A stretch of 64,000 bases of DNA from CALKYB01 sp964510575 (lineage in GTDB: Bacteria > Bdellovibrionota_C > UBA2361 > SZUA-149 > CALKYB01), in the NCBI GenBank assembly GCA_964510575.1, contig CAZECN010000003.1, positions 1 to 64,000 on the forward strand, read 5' to 3'. This document shows positions 34,908 to 43,435 of the stretch, piece after piece. The translations under genes were made by a program, and so were the position numbers. Below the pieces are notes generated by a model. That model searched no databases, had not been told where the DNA came from, and was given only the letters and a program-made list of their open reading frames with translations. Numbering within the stretch: position 1 is the stretch's first letter; each line of letters opens with the position of its first letter.

Positions 34908-35699
34908 TTACGGAAGCTCAGCTTCTGCACCATCCTCAAGATCCCCCCCGACAGTAAACTGAACTCTTCTGTTTACCGCATAAGCCCATTCTTCCCCTTC
35001 AGCAAAAACTGGTCGGGATTCACCATAGGTCTTAGGAGCAAGTCTGGCCGGGTCAACGCCCAATTCAGCTAGCTCGCTAATAACTCGCTTAGCTCTCTTT
35101 AGACCAAGGTTTTGGTTATACTTGTCAGAACCTCTGACATCAGCATGACCTTCAACAACGATATCCAAATCAGGAACCGATGAAAGAAGCTGTGCGACTT
35201 GCCTTACTCTACCGCGGCCTAGGGCGTTAAGTGTTGAACGGTTAAAGTCAAAAGCGATGTCTGGAATGTAAACTTGTCGCTCAGAAACTGAAGAGTCTCC
35301 ATCAACCAATGGTCCACCATAACCCCCGATGGCATTCAAAGGAGCAACTGCCTTACAATCAGGAATAGCACCGTTAGCGTCAAAACAAATAGTCTCTCTA
35401 TAATCGTAAGGCTCTCTGAAACCAAAGAAGCTTCTATTAAATCTAGAGCCCGAAGTGAAGTTACTAAGAGGTCTAGTAATACCTTCTCTTACTACCCAAC
35501 CCACCGGGTGCAACAAATAAGCCAGCAGACGAAGCGGATGCTCTTCTGAAGTTCTATACCTAGGCGATTCATGGTAGCTAAATATACCATTGTCTCGCGG
35601 ATAAAGATCCTGAGCAGAGGCACTTGCTCCATACCCAAGAAAAAGTAGAGCTGCACCAAAAGCAATAAAATTCTTGCTATTTAAACGTTTTCTAACCAT
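34908..35699 (-). CDS. OmpA/Pal-family envelope protein
   Basis: 263 aa, ATG with GAGGG upstream. The signal peptide is FIAFGAALLFLGYGASASAQ. The C-terminal OmpA domain (about residues 145-250) has VYIPDIAFDFNRSTLNALGR, VVEGHADVRGSDKYNQNLGL with the peptidoglycan-binding Asp, KRAKRVISELAELGVDPARL and YGESRPVF ... NRRVQF. It should bind peptidoglycan in the periplasm. The N-terminal half has no beta-barrel pattern and no lipobox Cys, so it is a soluble or peripheral protein and not classical OmpA or Pal. Confidence 0.87.
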   Translation of the reverse strand: MVRKRLNSKNFIAFGAALLFLGYGASASAQDLYPRDNGIFSYHESPRYRTSEEHPLRLLAYLLHPVGWVVREGITRPLSNFTSGSRFNRSFFGFREPYDYRETICFDANGAIPDCKAVAPLNAIGGYGGPLVDGDSSVSERQVYIPDIAFDFNRSTLNALGRGRVRQVAQLLSSVPDLDIVVEGHADVRGSDKYNQNLGLKRAKRVISELAELGVDPARLAPKTYGESRPVFAEGEEWAYAVNRRVQFTVGGDLEDGAEAELP

Positions 35700-36035
35700 C
35701 GAGACCCTCTAAGAAATGTCTGAACGTTAATTTCAATCGAAAAACTTCTAAACTAAAAAATCATCAAAACCGCTTACTGAGTCAGCCAAGCAGTTTATCA
35801 AGCTTCGAGGCACCAAAATCTCATTTCCAGATTAAGCGGTGCTTCAACAACCATGCTCTGACAACTCTCTACTATATTAGAATCGTCTGAACAGGAAAAA
35901 GATGCCGATTTATCAGCCCTTTAAGAGGTATAACACGAAGAAATAACTGCTAGAAAGTATTTTATCAGGTTCAGGCTGTAAATTTAGGACTTTGTGGAAA
36001 ACAAGATATGGCCCAAGCTTTTGCCTAGATCAAGG
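35700..36035. other. Intergenic region, no gene seen
   Basis: About 330 AT-rich bases between the OmpA-like start and the rhodanese stop, both on the minus strand. It should carry the promoter of the OmpA-like gene. No stem-loop or RNA gene is evident. Confidence 0.4.
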
Positions 36036-36362
36036 CTATTTAGTGTCTTCCCAGTCCAGATAGCCGCCCAAGAGGTTAACTAGCTCCCTATCTTTTAGCT
36101 CAGGGCTTAGCTCCTTTTCCAAAAAAAGAGCGACCTTCTCGCTCCTAGCTCCGGCTTTGCAGTATAGGATACAGTCACCTGAGAAAGCTTCAATTACTTG
36201 CTTAAAATTGTCCAAGCTCTCAGGAAGAGTCGACATAGCCAAATGTTTTGCCCCGGCAATAATACCCTGGGCCACCTCTTCATCCTCTCTCACATCAATC
36301 AAAAGGACTTTTTCATTCCTATCTAAACGCTCTTTAAGATCCTTGGCAGTACAAGTCTTCAT
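36036..36362 (-). CDS. Single-domain rhodanese-like protein
   Basis: 108 aa from ATG 36362, with AGGTGAG upstream; a GTG 15 nt earlier is less likely. It is one rhodanese domain with VLLIDVREDEEVAQGIIAGAKH and the active-site loop YCKAGARS holding Cys68, so persulfide transfer chemistry is possible. Length is typical of GlpE/PspE-type cytoplasmic rhodaneses. There is no partner gene that would fix its sulfur acceptor. Confidence 0.83.
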   Translation of the reverse strand: MKTCTAKDLKERLDRNEKVLLIDVREDEEVAQGIIAGAKHLAMSTLPESLDNFKQVIEAFSGDCILYCKAGARSEKVALFLEKELSPELKDRELVNLLGGYLDWEDTK

Positions 36363-36516
36363 GTTTGCAAAACTCACCTATGAAGGGAAAGAGCCCTAGT
36401 TCGAGTTCTCTATCGGTTTGTAAAATTAAACTAGCAACTGCAAGAAGCGCTGTTATTTTAAACAGGGGTAATGCCTATTGCAGCCACTACCCCTTCTCAA
36501 GGCCTAAGACAATTTC

Positions 36517-37434
36517 CTAGGCAGCTTTGTAGATACCTTGAATTGTTTCAAGAAGCTCAACTGCGTCAGCTTTCGGACGTTGAAAAGCGTTTCGCCCAAC
36601 AATAGAACCAAAACCACCACCGGCGGCGATGCCCTTAATCTCTTCAAGAACTTCAGCTTCTCCTTTGGCTGCACCACCGGAAAAAATTACAATTCTTTTT
36701 CCACCAAACGCGCTCTGCACAACATGTTGAATTCGGTCACTAAGAGAATCAATTTTAATCCCCTCCTTCTCGTAAACCTTTCTAGCAGCGTCTTGCTCGA
36801 TGTGCGCTGTTGGAGGCTTAACTTTAATTATGTGGGCTCCAAGCTGGGCTGCGATCTGAGCGGCATATGCCACTACGTCAATTGCAGTTTCTCCATCTTT
36901 ACTAACTCCAGAGCCACGTGGGTATGACCATAGGACAGTTGGAATTCCAACACTTCTAGCTTCCTCAGAGAGTTCTCTGATTTGCTGATACATCTCCCCT
37001 CTCATTGACGAGCCTGGATAAATAGTAAATCCAATTGCGGCACAACCCAGACGAAGAGCATCGTCAACACTACCAGTAATCGCTGAACAAGGATCAGAAC
37101 CAGAGTAAAGAGAATCAGAGTTATTCAGCTTTAGAATCAAAGGAATCTCTCCAGCATTCTCAGCAGCACCCTGACTCAGAAAACCAAGAGGCGCTGCATA
37201 AGCGTTACAACCTGAGTCCTTCGCTAACTGAAAATGATAGGAAGGGTCGTAGCCCTCTGGGTTAATTGCAAAACTCCTTGCTGGACCATGCTCGAATCCT
37301 TGGTCAACTGGAAGAATAACCATTTTACCTGTACCAGCCAGGTTACCGGTACAAAGCAGGCGATTGAGGTTAGTCAGAACTCCTGGGTTCTCTGAACTAT
37401 ACCAACTTAAAATTTCTTTAACTCTTGGGGTCAT
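36517..37434 (-). CDS. fbaB: Class I fructose-bisphosphate aldolase (DhnA/FbaB type)
   Basis: 305 aa. The TIM-barrel enzyme cleaves fructose 1,6-bisphosphate to two triose phosphates through a Schiff base. Family marks are MVILPVDQGFEHGPARSF at the N-terminus, VLWSYPRGSGV, the Schiff-base region HIIKVKPPTAH (Lys about 204) and phosphate-binding IFSGGAAKGE and GGGFGSIVGRN. It is monocistronic, with a long upstream region that carries a 21-bp palindrome. Confidence 0.9.
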   Translation of the reverse strand: MTPRVKEILSWYSSENPGVLTNLNRLLCTGNLAGTGKMVILPVDQGFEHGPARSFAINPEGYDPSYHFQLAKDSGCNAYAAPLGFLSQGAAENAGEIPLILKLNNSDSLYSGSDPCSAITGSVDDALRLGCAAIGFTIYPGSSMRGEMYQQIRELSEEARSVGIPTVLWSYPRGSGVSKDGETAIDVVAYAAQIAAQLGAHIIKVKPPTAHIEQDAARKVYEKEGIKIDSLSDRIQHVVQSAFGGKRIVIFSGGAAKGEAEVLEEIKGIAAGGGFGSIVGRNAFQRPKADAVELLETIQGIYKAA

Positions 37435-37527
37435 TTCAAATTTCCAAAAAAATCGGTTTCAGGGGTTTTCCCTTTTTCAAAATTGAGAACTGAGCAGGTT
37501 AGCCCTAGGTCCTCAAGGCGGGCAGAT

Positions 37528-37548
37528 TGTAATTGCTGAGCAATTACA
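37528..37548. promoter_or_regulatory. 21-bp palindrome upstream of the aldolase gene
   Basis: TGTAATTGC (37528-37536) and GCAATTACA (37540-37548) are perfect 9-bp arms around TGA, 94 bp upstream of the aldolase start and in the region shared with the divergent peptidase gene. It looks like a dimeric repressor site. Which regulator would bind is unknown. Confidence 0.45.
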
Positions 37549-37757
37549 TGTCAATTCAAGCTAAATGAAGGAATATTACGCAGTGATGCAAAATTTTTAT
37601 ACTAAATAAAGCTGTATTTCTAGGTGGTTAACTTCAAGAGCATTTTAGGCACAAGATTTGCTGGCCCTAAGCCGATACAATAGTAGTAGGCAAATAACTC
37701 AAATGGCTTTTAGCTCCTATTTTGCCCAGATGTAGGTTTTTAGTTTCGAGAGGACAA

Positions 37758-38597
37758 TTGAAAGGTTTTAAAAAATTTCCTGGCAGCTTTGCACTCAGCG
37801 CCCTTATTACCCTTGGACTTTGCGTCTCAGGCGCAGAAGCTAACGAGCACGGGAAAGAAATCTACCAAACCTACGATACTCCTAGATTCACACTTCATAT
37901 TGGCTCAGAAAGGGAACCAGTTCAGGCAATCTCTGACAAAAAATACACCGAACTAGCCCAAGATGCCCTCAAAACTCTCAATAATACTTTCGATGAACTT
38001 AGTAGGCTGTTTAAGCTTCAACCTGTCAAAAAAGTAACATTAAGGTTTCTTACACCTCAAGAGTTCACGCGAATGACTGGTGCCCCGGAGTGGACAAATG
38101 CCATGTATTACCGCGGCGAAATCAGTATTCCTTTAACTGCGCATAACATTGAAAAAAGAAAAGACTTAGTTCGTGCAGTAAGACATGAATATGTTCACGC
38201 TTTTCTTGCTGAAGTTACCAGACACCGCTGCCCAGCGTGGTTGGATGAAGGAGTAGCTCAACTAATCGAAGGCAAGCCAAATAGTTTACTTGGCCCAGCT
38301 CTGCGTGATTGGTTAGCTTCAAATGAAGCTATTCCCCTAGACTGGTTAAATCACGGCTTTACTCTTCTTGATGAAGAGGTTGTTCCCACAGCTTATGCTC
38401 AATCACTATTCGCAGCTCGCAGCTTGGTAAACCAACATGGCTTCAGTGCTCTAAGAACTTATATGCTAGAACTTAGAGATGGCAGCACTCCTCAAGAAGC
38501 TTTTGCTAACTCCTTCGGTCAATCTCAATATGATTACGAGAAAAAGCTAAATGAAGATCTAGATCGCTGGAGATTTTCTGGTAGAAGACATCCCTAG
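37758..38597 (+). CDS. Secreted gluzincin-like metallopeptidase
   Basis: About 279 aa if it starts at TTG 37758, which has GAGAGG 4 nt upstream and places a clean signal peptide (SFALSALITLGLCVSGAEA) at the N-terminus. A TTG at 37722 is the alternative. The zinc motif is HEYVH (His143, Glu144, His147 from this start) and the probable third ligand is Glu164 in WLDEGVAQL, the 'peptidase MA-like' arrangement. All catalytic residues are present. It probably acts in the periplasm. Substrate unknown. Confidence 0.75.
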   Translation: MKGFKKFPGSFALSALITLGLCVSGAEANEHGKEIYQTYDTPRFTLHIGSEREPVQAISDKKYTELAQDALKTLNNTFDELSRLFKLQPVKKVTLRFLTPQEFTRMTGAPEWTNAMYYRGEISIPLTAHNIEKRKDLVRAVRHEYVHAFLAEVTRHRCPAWLDEGVAQLIEGKPNSLLGPALRDWLASNEAIPLDWLNHGFTLLDEEVVPTAYAQSLFAARSLVNQHGFSALRTYMLELRDGSTPQEAFANSFGQSQYDYEKKLNEDLDRWRFSGRRHP

Positions 38598-38662
38598 GTT
38601 CATCTAGATCGCAGTATACTCAACCGAATTTGAATAAAGCGTGGCATTTAAAAGCGGCGCAG

Positions 38663-38808
38663 TATAAACTGAAACCACTTTAAATTTCGTGTTTTCTAGG
38701 CACTTCCATGAGGTTTCAGTATATCTGTTGTCTGGCAGTGCTACGCACTGCTTATACCCCTTTACGAAAGGCACGGAAAAAGCCGAAGTTTATAGTAGGC
38801 GGAGTATA
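38663..38808 (-). repeat. Dispersed modular repeat, copy C (modules 1-2-4, module 3 missing)
   Basis: On the minus strand module 1 (38753-38808, TATACTCC to GGGGTATA) and module 2 (38724-38752, palindrome GCAGTGCGTAGCACTGC) join directly to module 4 (38663-38723). The junction is exactly the TATACTGAAACC motif that otherwise brackets module 3. The far end of module 4 is GGTTTCAGTTTATA, with 2 extra bases. It lies between the peptidase gene and the ABC transporter genes. Confidence 0.87.
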
Positions 38809-38899
38809 AAAAATCCATCATTTCAAAGTCTTGCAGCTCCGTGCCTTTTCAAAGCACTTGAGGTAACTTTATTTGGCAAAACAGCCATAATGAATAAGT

Positions 38900-40171
38900 A
38901 TGACCTCACTCAAACTAGCTCTTGCATTCATCAGAATCCCTAGACTGTTCTTAGCCCTTTTATTTTGGCCTCTAGTGCTAGGTCTATTCATTTCTCTTTT
39001 TCAAATTTCAATTTCTATTAGTTATCTACAGTTTAACAATAGCCGAGCCTCGGAGCTTCAAGAACGGCTGCACTCCAAAGCAGATCATAACACTTGGATG
39101 ACCCAAATAATCCACGGAAAAGATGAACCACTGAATCCAGTGGTTTGTCGTTGGCAGGGTTCCGACAAGCCTTTATCAGAGCGATGCAACGAAGGTAGAT
39201 ACGATGCTGCGGTTCTTACTGATAGTCCCGAGACTTTCGATGTTAGCTCCTACTTAGAGCATTTTGGAAAATCTATTCGAGCTCTTCATATTTGCAAAAG
39301 TTGCACTGCCGCTCTGGTTATGAATCCGTCTAAAAACGAAATGAGTATTTACTCCTTGCGTGGAATGCTTATTTACATGCTCAAGGAGTTCTTTCAAAGC
39401 AAGGAACAGGGGCAACACTACGTAGACTTTTTAAAAGACAAAGAGAAAACTTCCGAATTTGAAGGAGAAGTCAATCTATACCCCGGAAACAATCCTCTGA
39501 TCATTAGCCTTAGTAGTCTGCTCCCTCACCTCCTCTTTATTTTTAATGCAGCTACTTTGGTCCTACTGACACTCTGGCTTGCTCTCAAGGCTCACACGAA
39601 AGTATTGCAGTATTTTTCTAAGAACGATGCCCTACTTCCTCTAGTTGCCTCTTGCGGTAAAAAATCTTTCTATAATTCTATTTGGGTAATTACAGCGGCT
39701 CGAGTAGGCTGTTTCTTGCTTGCTGCAATTCCTGTAACGATTATTTCTTACAACAAGCTGCTCAGCGAGAGTCCTTTAGAGACACTCGGCATTTCAGGCT
39801 GGTTTCTCCTTCTTTGGTTTCTGGCCATAGTTTCCAGCCTCTCTCTAGTAACAATGATTTCCTCGGTGGCCGAGTTAAAGAAAAGACACAGCATAACTGG
39901 ATTTGTTTATCAGTATAGTCCGATTATTGTTTGTCTTTTTGGATTGGCGCTCTGGGGCATCGCTATTTTCAGTAATATGGATTTTAGCTTTCAATTCGCT
40001 AGAGTAATTTTAGCAACGCCGATCCTCGGCTTAGGACCTCTTCTAATTTCTCCGATAGCTGAGGCAGATCCTGGAGTAGTCTTTATCCATCTTTTACTAA
40101 GTCTAATCTTCTTTCTTCGCCTTAAGAATAGCAACTCTGACTGGTTTGCCTCACACTTAGGACAGATATGA
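38900..40171 (+). CDS. ABC transporter membrane protein
   Basis: 423 aa. One N-terminal helix (LFLALLFWPLVLGLFISLF) is followed by a loop of about 170 residues with four Cys (VVCRWQG, ERCNEG, HICKSCTA), presumably outside the membrane. Five or more helices follow from residue 205 on (LLFIFNAATLVLLTLWLAL and others). This is the layout of ABC-2-type exporter permeases. The ATPase gene overlaps its stop by 4 nt, which supports the assignment. The cargo is unknown; the Cys-bearing loop is unusual. Confidence 0.72.
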   Translation: MTSLKLALAFIRIPRLFLALLFWPLVLGLFISLFQISISISYLQFNNSRASELQERLHSKADHNTWMTQIIHGKDEPLNPVVCRWQGSDKPLSERCNEGRYDAAVLTDSPETFDVSSYLEHFGKSIRALHICKSCTAALVMNPSKNEMSIYSLRGMLIYMLKEFFQSKEQGQHYVDFLKDKEKTSEFEGEVNLYPGNNPLIISLSSLLPHLLFIFNAATLVLLTLWLALKAHTKVLQYFSKNDALLPLVASCGKKSFYNSIWVITAARVGCFLLAAIPVTIISYNKLLSESPLETLGISGWFLLLWFLAIVSSLSLVTMISSVAELKKRHSITGFVYQYSPIIVCLFGLALWGIAIFSNMDFSFQFARVILATPILGLGPLLISPIAEADPGVVFIHLLLSLIFFLRLKNSNSDWFASHLGQI

Positions 40172-41124
40172 AAAATACGAAGCAAGAGGAGCGGAATATT
40201 ATAACCATAGAGGCTAAAGATCTCGTAGCCAGATATGAGAAAGTGGAGGCTCTCCGGATTGAGGCTCTAAAGCTAAGTGGTAGAGTAGTTGCAGTTGTTG
40301 GTCACAACGGCTCTGGCAAGTCCACTTTGATAAAAACCGCGCTTGGCCTTCTTGGCAACGCAGGCTCTCTGAGCATTAGCAGAACAAATTCCTGGGGAGA
40401 TAAAACTATTCTTATCCCTGAAAAACATATGGCCTATTCACCAGAGAGAGGCTCTGTGTTTTCAGATATTACGGTTGAGAACTATATTAAGCTCTGGTGT
40501 AGAATTAAGCAGAACAATGCCAAATACTACCTTGGAGAAGGACGGAAGTACCTCGAACAGTTAGGAGTTGAACCCTTACTTTCAAAACTAGGCCGAAATC
40601 TTTCCAAAGGTGAGCGCCGAAGAGTGCAAACCGCTGTTGGTTTTATTAGCAATCCTCTTTTATTCTTTTTCGACGAGCCCTTTGACGGTCTGGATGTAAG
40701 ACAAGCCAGTTATTTGGCTGAAATAATGATGGAAGCTTCGACTTCGATGGGCTTAATAATTTCGAGCCATCAAATGAACGTAGTGGAACGCCTAGCTGAC
40801 AAGATTATAGTTTTAAAAGACGGAGCAATTCACGCTTGTGGTGGAGTTGAAGAGGTCTCTAGGGAGCTCGCCGAGAAAACCTGGTGCTTAAAAGTAGGCT
40901 CAGAGGAAGTAGCTTTCGAACTATGCATGGGTTCAAAGGAAATTTTCTCGAACTCTCTCATTCACCAACAAAACCGAAGAATATATTTTACTGGTAGCGA
41001 TTTAAATAAAGCCGAGCTTACTTCATGGTGCTACGAGATTGGGGTTGGGGAATTTGAACTAGAAGAAAATTCACCAAATCTTACTGATGCGATGGGCTAT
41101 CACTTAATGAAGTTACAAAACTAG
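40168..41124 (+). CDS. ABC transporter ATPase
   Basis: 318 aa, ATG overlapping the permease stop (ATGA). It has Walker A GHNGSGKST, a short Q-loop region, the signature LSKGERRRVQ (LSGGQ variant with Lys for Gly), Walker B LLFFFDEPFDGLD and the switch His in ISSHQM. A C-terminal extension of about 90 residues is similar in place to those of ABC-2 exporter ATPases. It pairs with the preceding permease to energise export or another membrane process. Confidence 0.87.
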   Translation: MKNTKQEERNIITIEAKDLVARYEKVEALRIEALKLSGRVVAVVGHNGSGKSTLIKTALGLLGNAGSLSISRTNSWGDKTILIPEKHMAYSPERGSVFSDITVENYIKLWCRIKQNNAKYYLGEGRKYLEQLGVEPLLSKLGRNLSKGERRRVQTAVGFISNPLLFFFDEPFDGLDVRQASYLAEIMMEASTSMGLIISSHQMNVVERLADKIIVLKDGAIHACGGVEEVSRELAEKTWCLKVGSEEVAFELCMGSKEIFSNSLIHQQNRRIYFTGSDLNKAELTSWCYEIGVGEFELEENSPNLTDAMGYHLMKLQN

Positions 41125-41130
41125 GGGAAA

Positions 41131-42072
41131 TTAACGAAGCTTCACTTCTCTGATTTCCCAAGTTCTCTTTTTGCTAGTTCCCGAAGACCCTCCTCCTAAA
41201 ACAAATATGTAAAGGAACCGAACAGTGGATAAATCCAAAGTTCGATTCTCTGGCCCACTGGAAATTTCAGACAAAGGAATTTCTATCTGATTCAGACCAG
41301 GGAGCAATTCAAAGCCTTTGTTAAACCTATTGGAGAACTCACTGCAATCTTGGTCATCATCTACTCTAAGGTTTAACTTAAACTTATCTCCTGGATTAAA
41401 CACTGCAACTGACAGCTTGCGCAAAGTCAACCAATTCTGACCCAAGGCTTCATACACAGCACCACCCTCAATCGCCCTCACCTCAAGCCCTTGTGCTCCA
41501 ATTGTTAATTCGCTTTGTTCGTTGGTTGGTTTCCACCAATGGAGAAGTTCGGGCTGTACATTTGCCAAAACAGGAAAGTATTTCTCTTTCAACTTCCACT
41601 GGGACCAAGCCTCATAGACTGGCTGGGCTCCCAGAAAAATCGCAAAAGGTAAGATTAGAAAAGCAAAAGCCCTTAGCTCTTTGGAACTATCTGAACTCAT
41701 AGCCAAGGAGAAAGCCGCTCCAGCTAGTGAACCTAAAAGATCCAACCAAAAATCCGAGAAACTCCCCTCTCGGCCGAAAAAAGGTTGAAAAATTTCAGTC
41801 AAAGCTCCAAGCAATACACAAAAACCGAAGGCCAAAAGAGCAGATTTAAACAAACTTTTTTCTCTACCAGAAAGCCAATCTGTCAAAAGCCAGGCCAAGA
41901 TAAAAAATACTGGTAGATGAAGAAAATCAACCATCCGCCTGTAATGGTGTTCACTTTTGGATAGGTCCAGTTCAACAAAACTTCCAGCGAACAAAGCTAT
42001 CAAGACCAAAGGTAATAGAGGCCCCGCTGAGACTGTTTTTTTCAACAATGAATTTCCAGATGCTTTGGACAT
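41131..42072 (-). CDS. VanZ-like membrane protein with C-terminal extra domain
   Basis: 313 aa from ATG 42072 with GGGGAG just upstream; a TTG 15 nt earlier is possible. The first 150 residues contain four or five helices and the VanZ motif ALTEIFQPFFGREGSFSDFW then LDLLGSLAG. After another helix the last 140 residues form a soluble beta-rich domain (ending RTWEIREVKL) that looks like a carbohydrate-binding jelly roll, an inference. VanZ homologues are linked to teicoplanin resistance in Gram-positives, but here a general envelope role is more likely. Confidence 0.75.
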   Translation of the reverse strand: MSKASGNSLLKKTVSAGPLLPLVLIALFAGSFVELDLSKSEHHYRRMVDFLHLPVFFILAWLLTDWLSGREKSLFKSALLAFGFCVLLGALTEIFQPFFGREGSFSDFWLDLLGSLAGAAFSLAMSSDSSKELRAFAFLILPFAIFLGAQPVYEAWSQWKLKEKYFPVLANVQPELLHWWKPTNEQSELTIGAQGLEVRAIEGGAVYEALGQNWLTLRKLSVAVFNPGDKFKLNLRVDDDQDCSEFSNRFNKGFELLPGLNQIEIPLSEISSGPENRTLDLSTVRFLYIFVLGGGSSGTSKKRTWEIREVKLR

Positions 42073-42170
42073 CAACTCCCCAGACAAATTGAATTTGATT
42101 TCGGCATTAGTAACAGTCTATGTTAGGTTCCCACTTATTCGGTATACTATAAACCTTCGAAACCAACTTT

Positions 42171-43094
42171 GTGAAAGAAAAAGCTTCAAGTTTTTTTAAG
42201 ACCGTTCAGGACCAAATCTCCAAGGCTGTTGAAGCGGCTGATGGCCGAGCTAGTTTTCAGGAGGATCTCTGGATTAGGGAGGAAACTAGCTCTAGTGGCA
42301 CAACCATGGAAGGTGGCGGAGGAAGAAGTCGCGTCTTAAGTGGCGGCGCTATCCTTGAGCGGGCTGGAGTAAACTTTTCTGAAGTTAACGGCAATTTAGC
42401 AGCTGAGATGTGCCAAAAACTTGTGGGAAAAAATGAACAACTTCCCTTTTACGCCACTGGTGTATCTCTCGTTTTCCACCCCCTTTCTCCAATGGTCCCG
42501 ACAGTTCATGCTAATTTTCGTTACTTAGAGGTAGGTGAAAAGAAATGGTTCGGAGGGGGAACTGACTTAACTCCTTATGTGCTGTTCGAAGAAGATGCCG
42601 TACACTTCCACCAAAGTCTGAAAAACATTTGCGACAAGCACGAACTAGCCGACTACCAGAGCTTTAAGAAAGCTTGCGACCAGTATTTCTACCTTCCTCA
42701 CCGTGGAGAACACAGAGGAATTGGCGGGGTCTTCTTTGACTACCTAGGGAGAGATAATGACATCCAACCAGAGGCAGTCTTTGATTTCGTAAAAGAAATG
42801 GCCCTTGGTTTTAATGATTGCTACCTACCCATCGTCGAAAAAAGAACAGGACTTGATTACGGCAAGAGGGAGAGAGATTTTCAACTCCTAAGAAGAGGTC
42901 GCTACGTTGAATTTAACTTGATTCATGACCGCGGCACTCAATTTGGTCTTAGAACCGGCGGCCGAACAGAGTCAATTCTGATGTCCCTTCCTCCACTTGT
43001 TAGTTGGGAGTATAACCATCAACCTGAGGCTGGTTCTGCCGAATCCCGTCTTCTAGAAGTGCTAAGCCGTCCAAAAGACTGGCTTATGAGTTGA
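42171..43094 (+). CDS. hemF: Oxygen-dependent coproporphyrinogen III oxidase
   Basis: 307 aa, GTG start. It converts coproporphyrinogen III to protoporphyrinogen IX using O2, in haem synthesis. Family marks include EGGGGRSRVLSGGAILERAG, FYATGVSLVFHPLSPMVPT, VHANFRYLEV, KKWFGGGTDLTPYVLFEEDA, YFYLPHRGEHRGIGGVFFDY and GRYVEFNLIHDRGTQFGL. Its presence indicates aerobic haem synthesis. It is divergent from the VanZ-like gene with a gap of about 100 bp and has no other hem gene nearby. Confidence 0.96.
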   Translation: MKEKASSFFKTVQDQISKAVEAADGRASFQEDLWIREETSSSGTTMEGGGGRSRVLSGGAILERAGVNFSEVNGNLAAEMCQKLVGKNEQLPFYATGVSLVFHPLSPMVPTVHANFRYLEVGEKKWFGGGTDLTPYVLFEEDAVHFHQSLKNICDKHELADYQSFKKACDQYFYLPHRGEHRGIGGVFFDYLGRDNDIQPEAVFDFVKEMALGFNDCYLPIVEKRTGLDYGKRERDFQLLRRGRYVEFNLIHDRGTQFGLRTGGRTESILMSLPPLVSWEYNHQPEAGSAESRLLEVLSRPKDWLMS

Positions 43095-43286
43095 GTCTTT
43101 CAGTTTAATTTCAATTACTTGACTAGAGAGCAACCGCAACCGTCCCCTCTTTATAATTAGTCTTTTCTGATATATTATATGCTCCTTTGCACCGAAAAGT
43201 GGGAGTAATTCAGCTATATTTTATCTCTTGAACTTAATCATCCAAGAGAGGTTTTCAACTGAAAACGGTGCCAAAAAACAATCCCC

Positions 43287-43370
43287 CTGCTCAAGCCAGA
43301 GCAGACAGCTCTTTATTCCATACACTGGTCTCCAACCCAGTTTCCTTTCCCTTGCCATAGGGAAGCGGGT
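43287..43370 (+). promoter_or_regulatory. Structured leader before the HD-domain gene
   Basis: The 340-bp region before the HD gene contains CTGCTC-AAGCCA-GAGCAG (43287-43304) and TTCCC-TTGCCATA-GGGAA (43347-43364), the latter inside an outer ACCC/GGGT pair. These could be parts of a folded leader. The rest of 43095-43435 shows no gene. No known riboswitch core is recognised. Confidence 0.35.
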
Positions 43371-43435
43371 AGTCAGCAAAGATAAATTTTGAAAATGAAG
43401 CTAATTCAAGCTTCTAATTTTTTCGGAGGTTTTTC

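Noticed and set aside
38689..38943. 84-aa plus-strand frame before the ABC permease
   Set aside because: Most of it is repeat copy C read in one frame, and it overlaps the permease start without a ribosome site.
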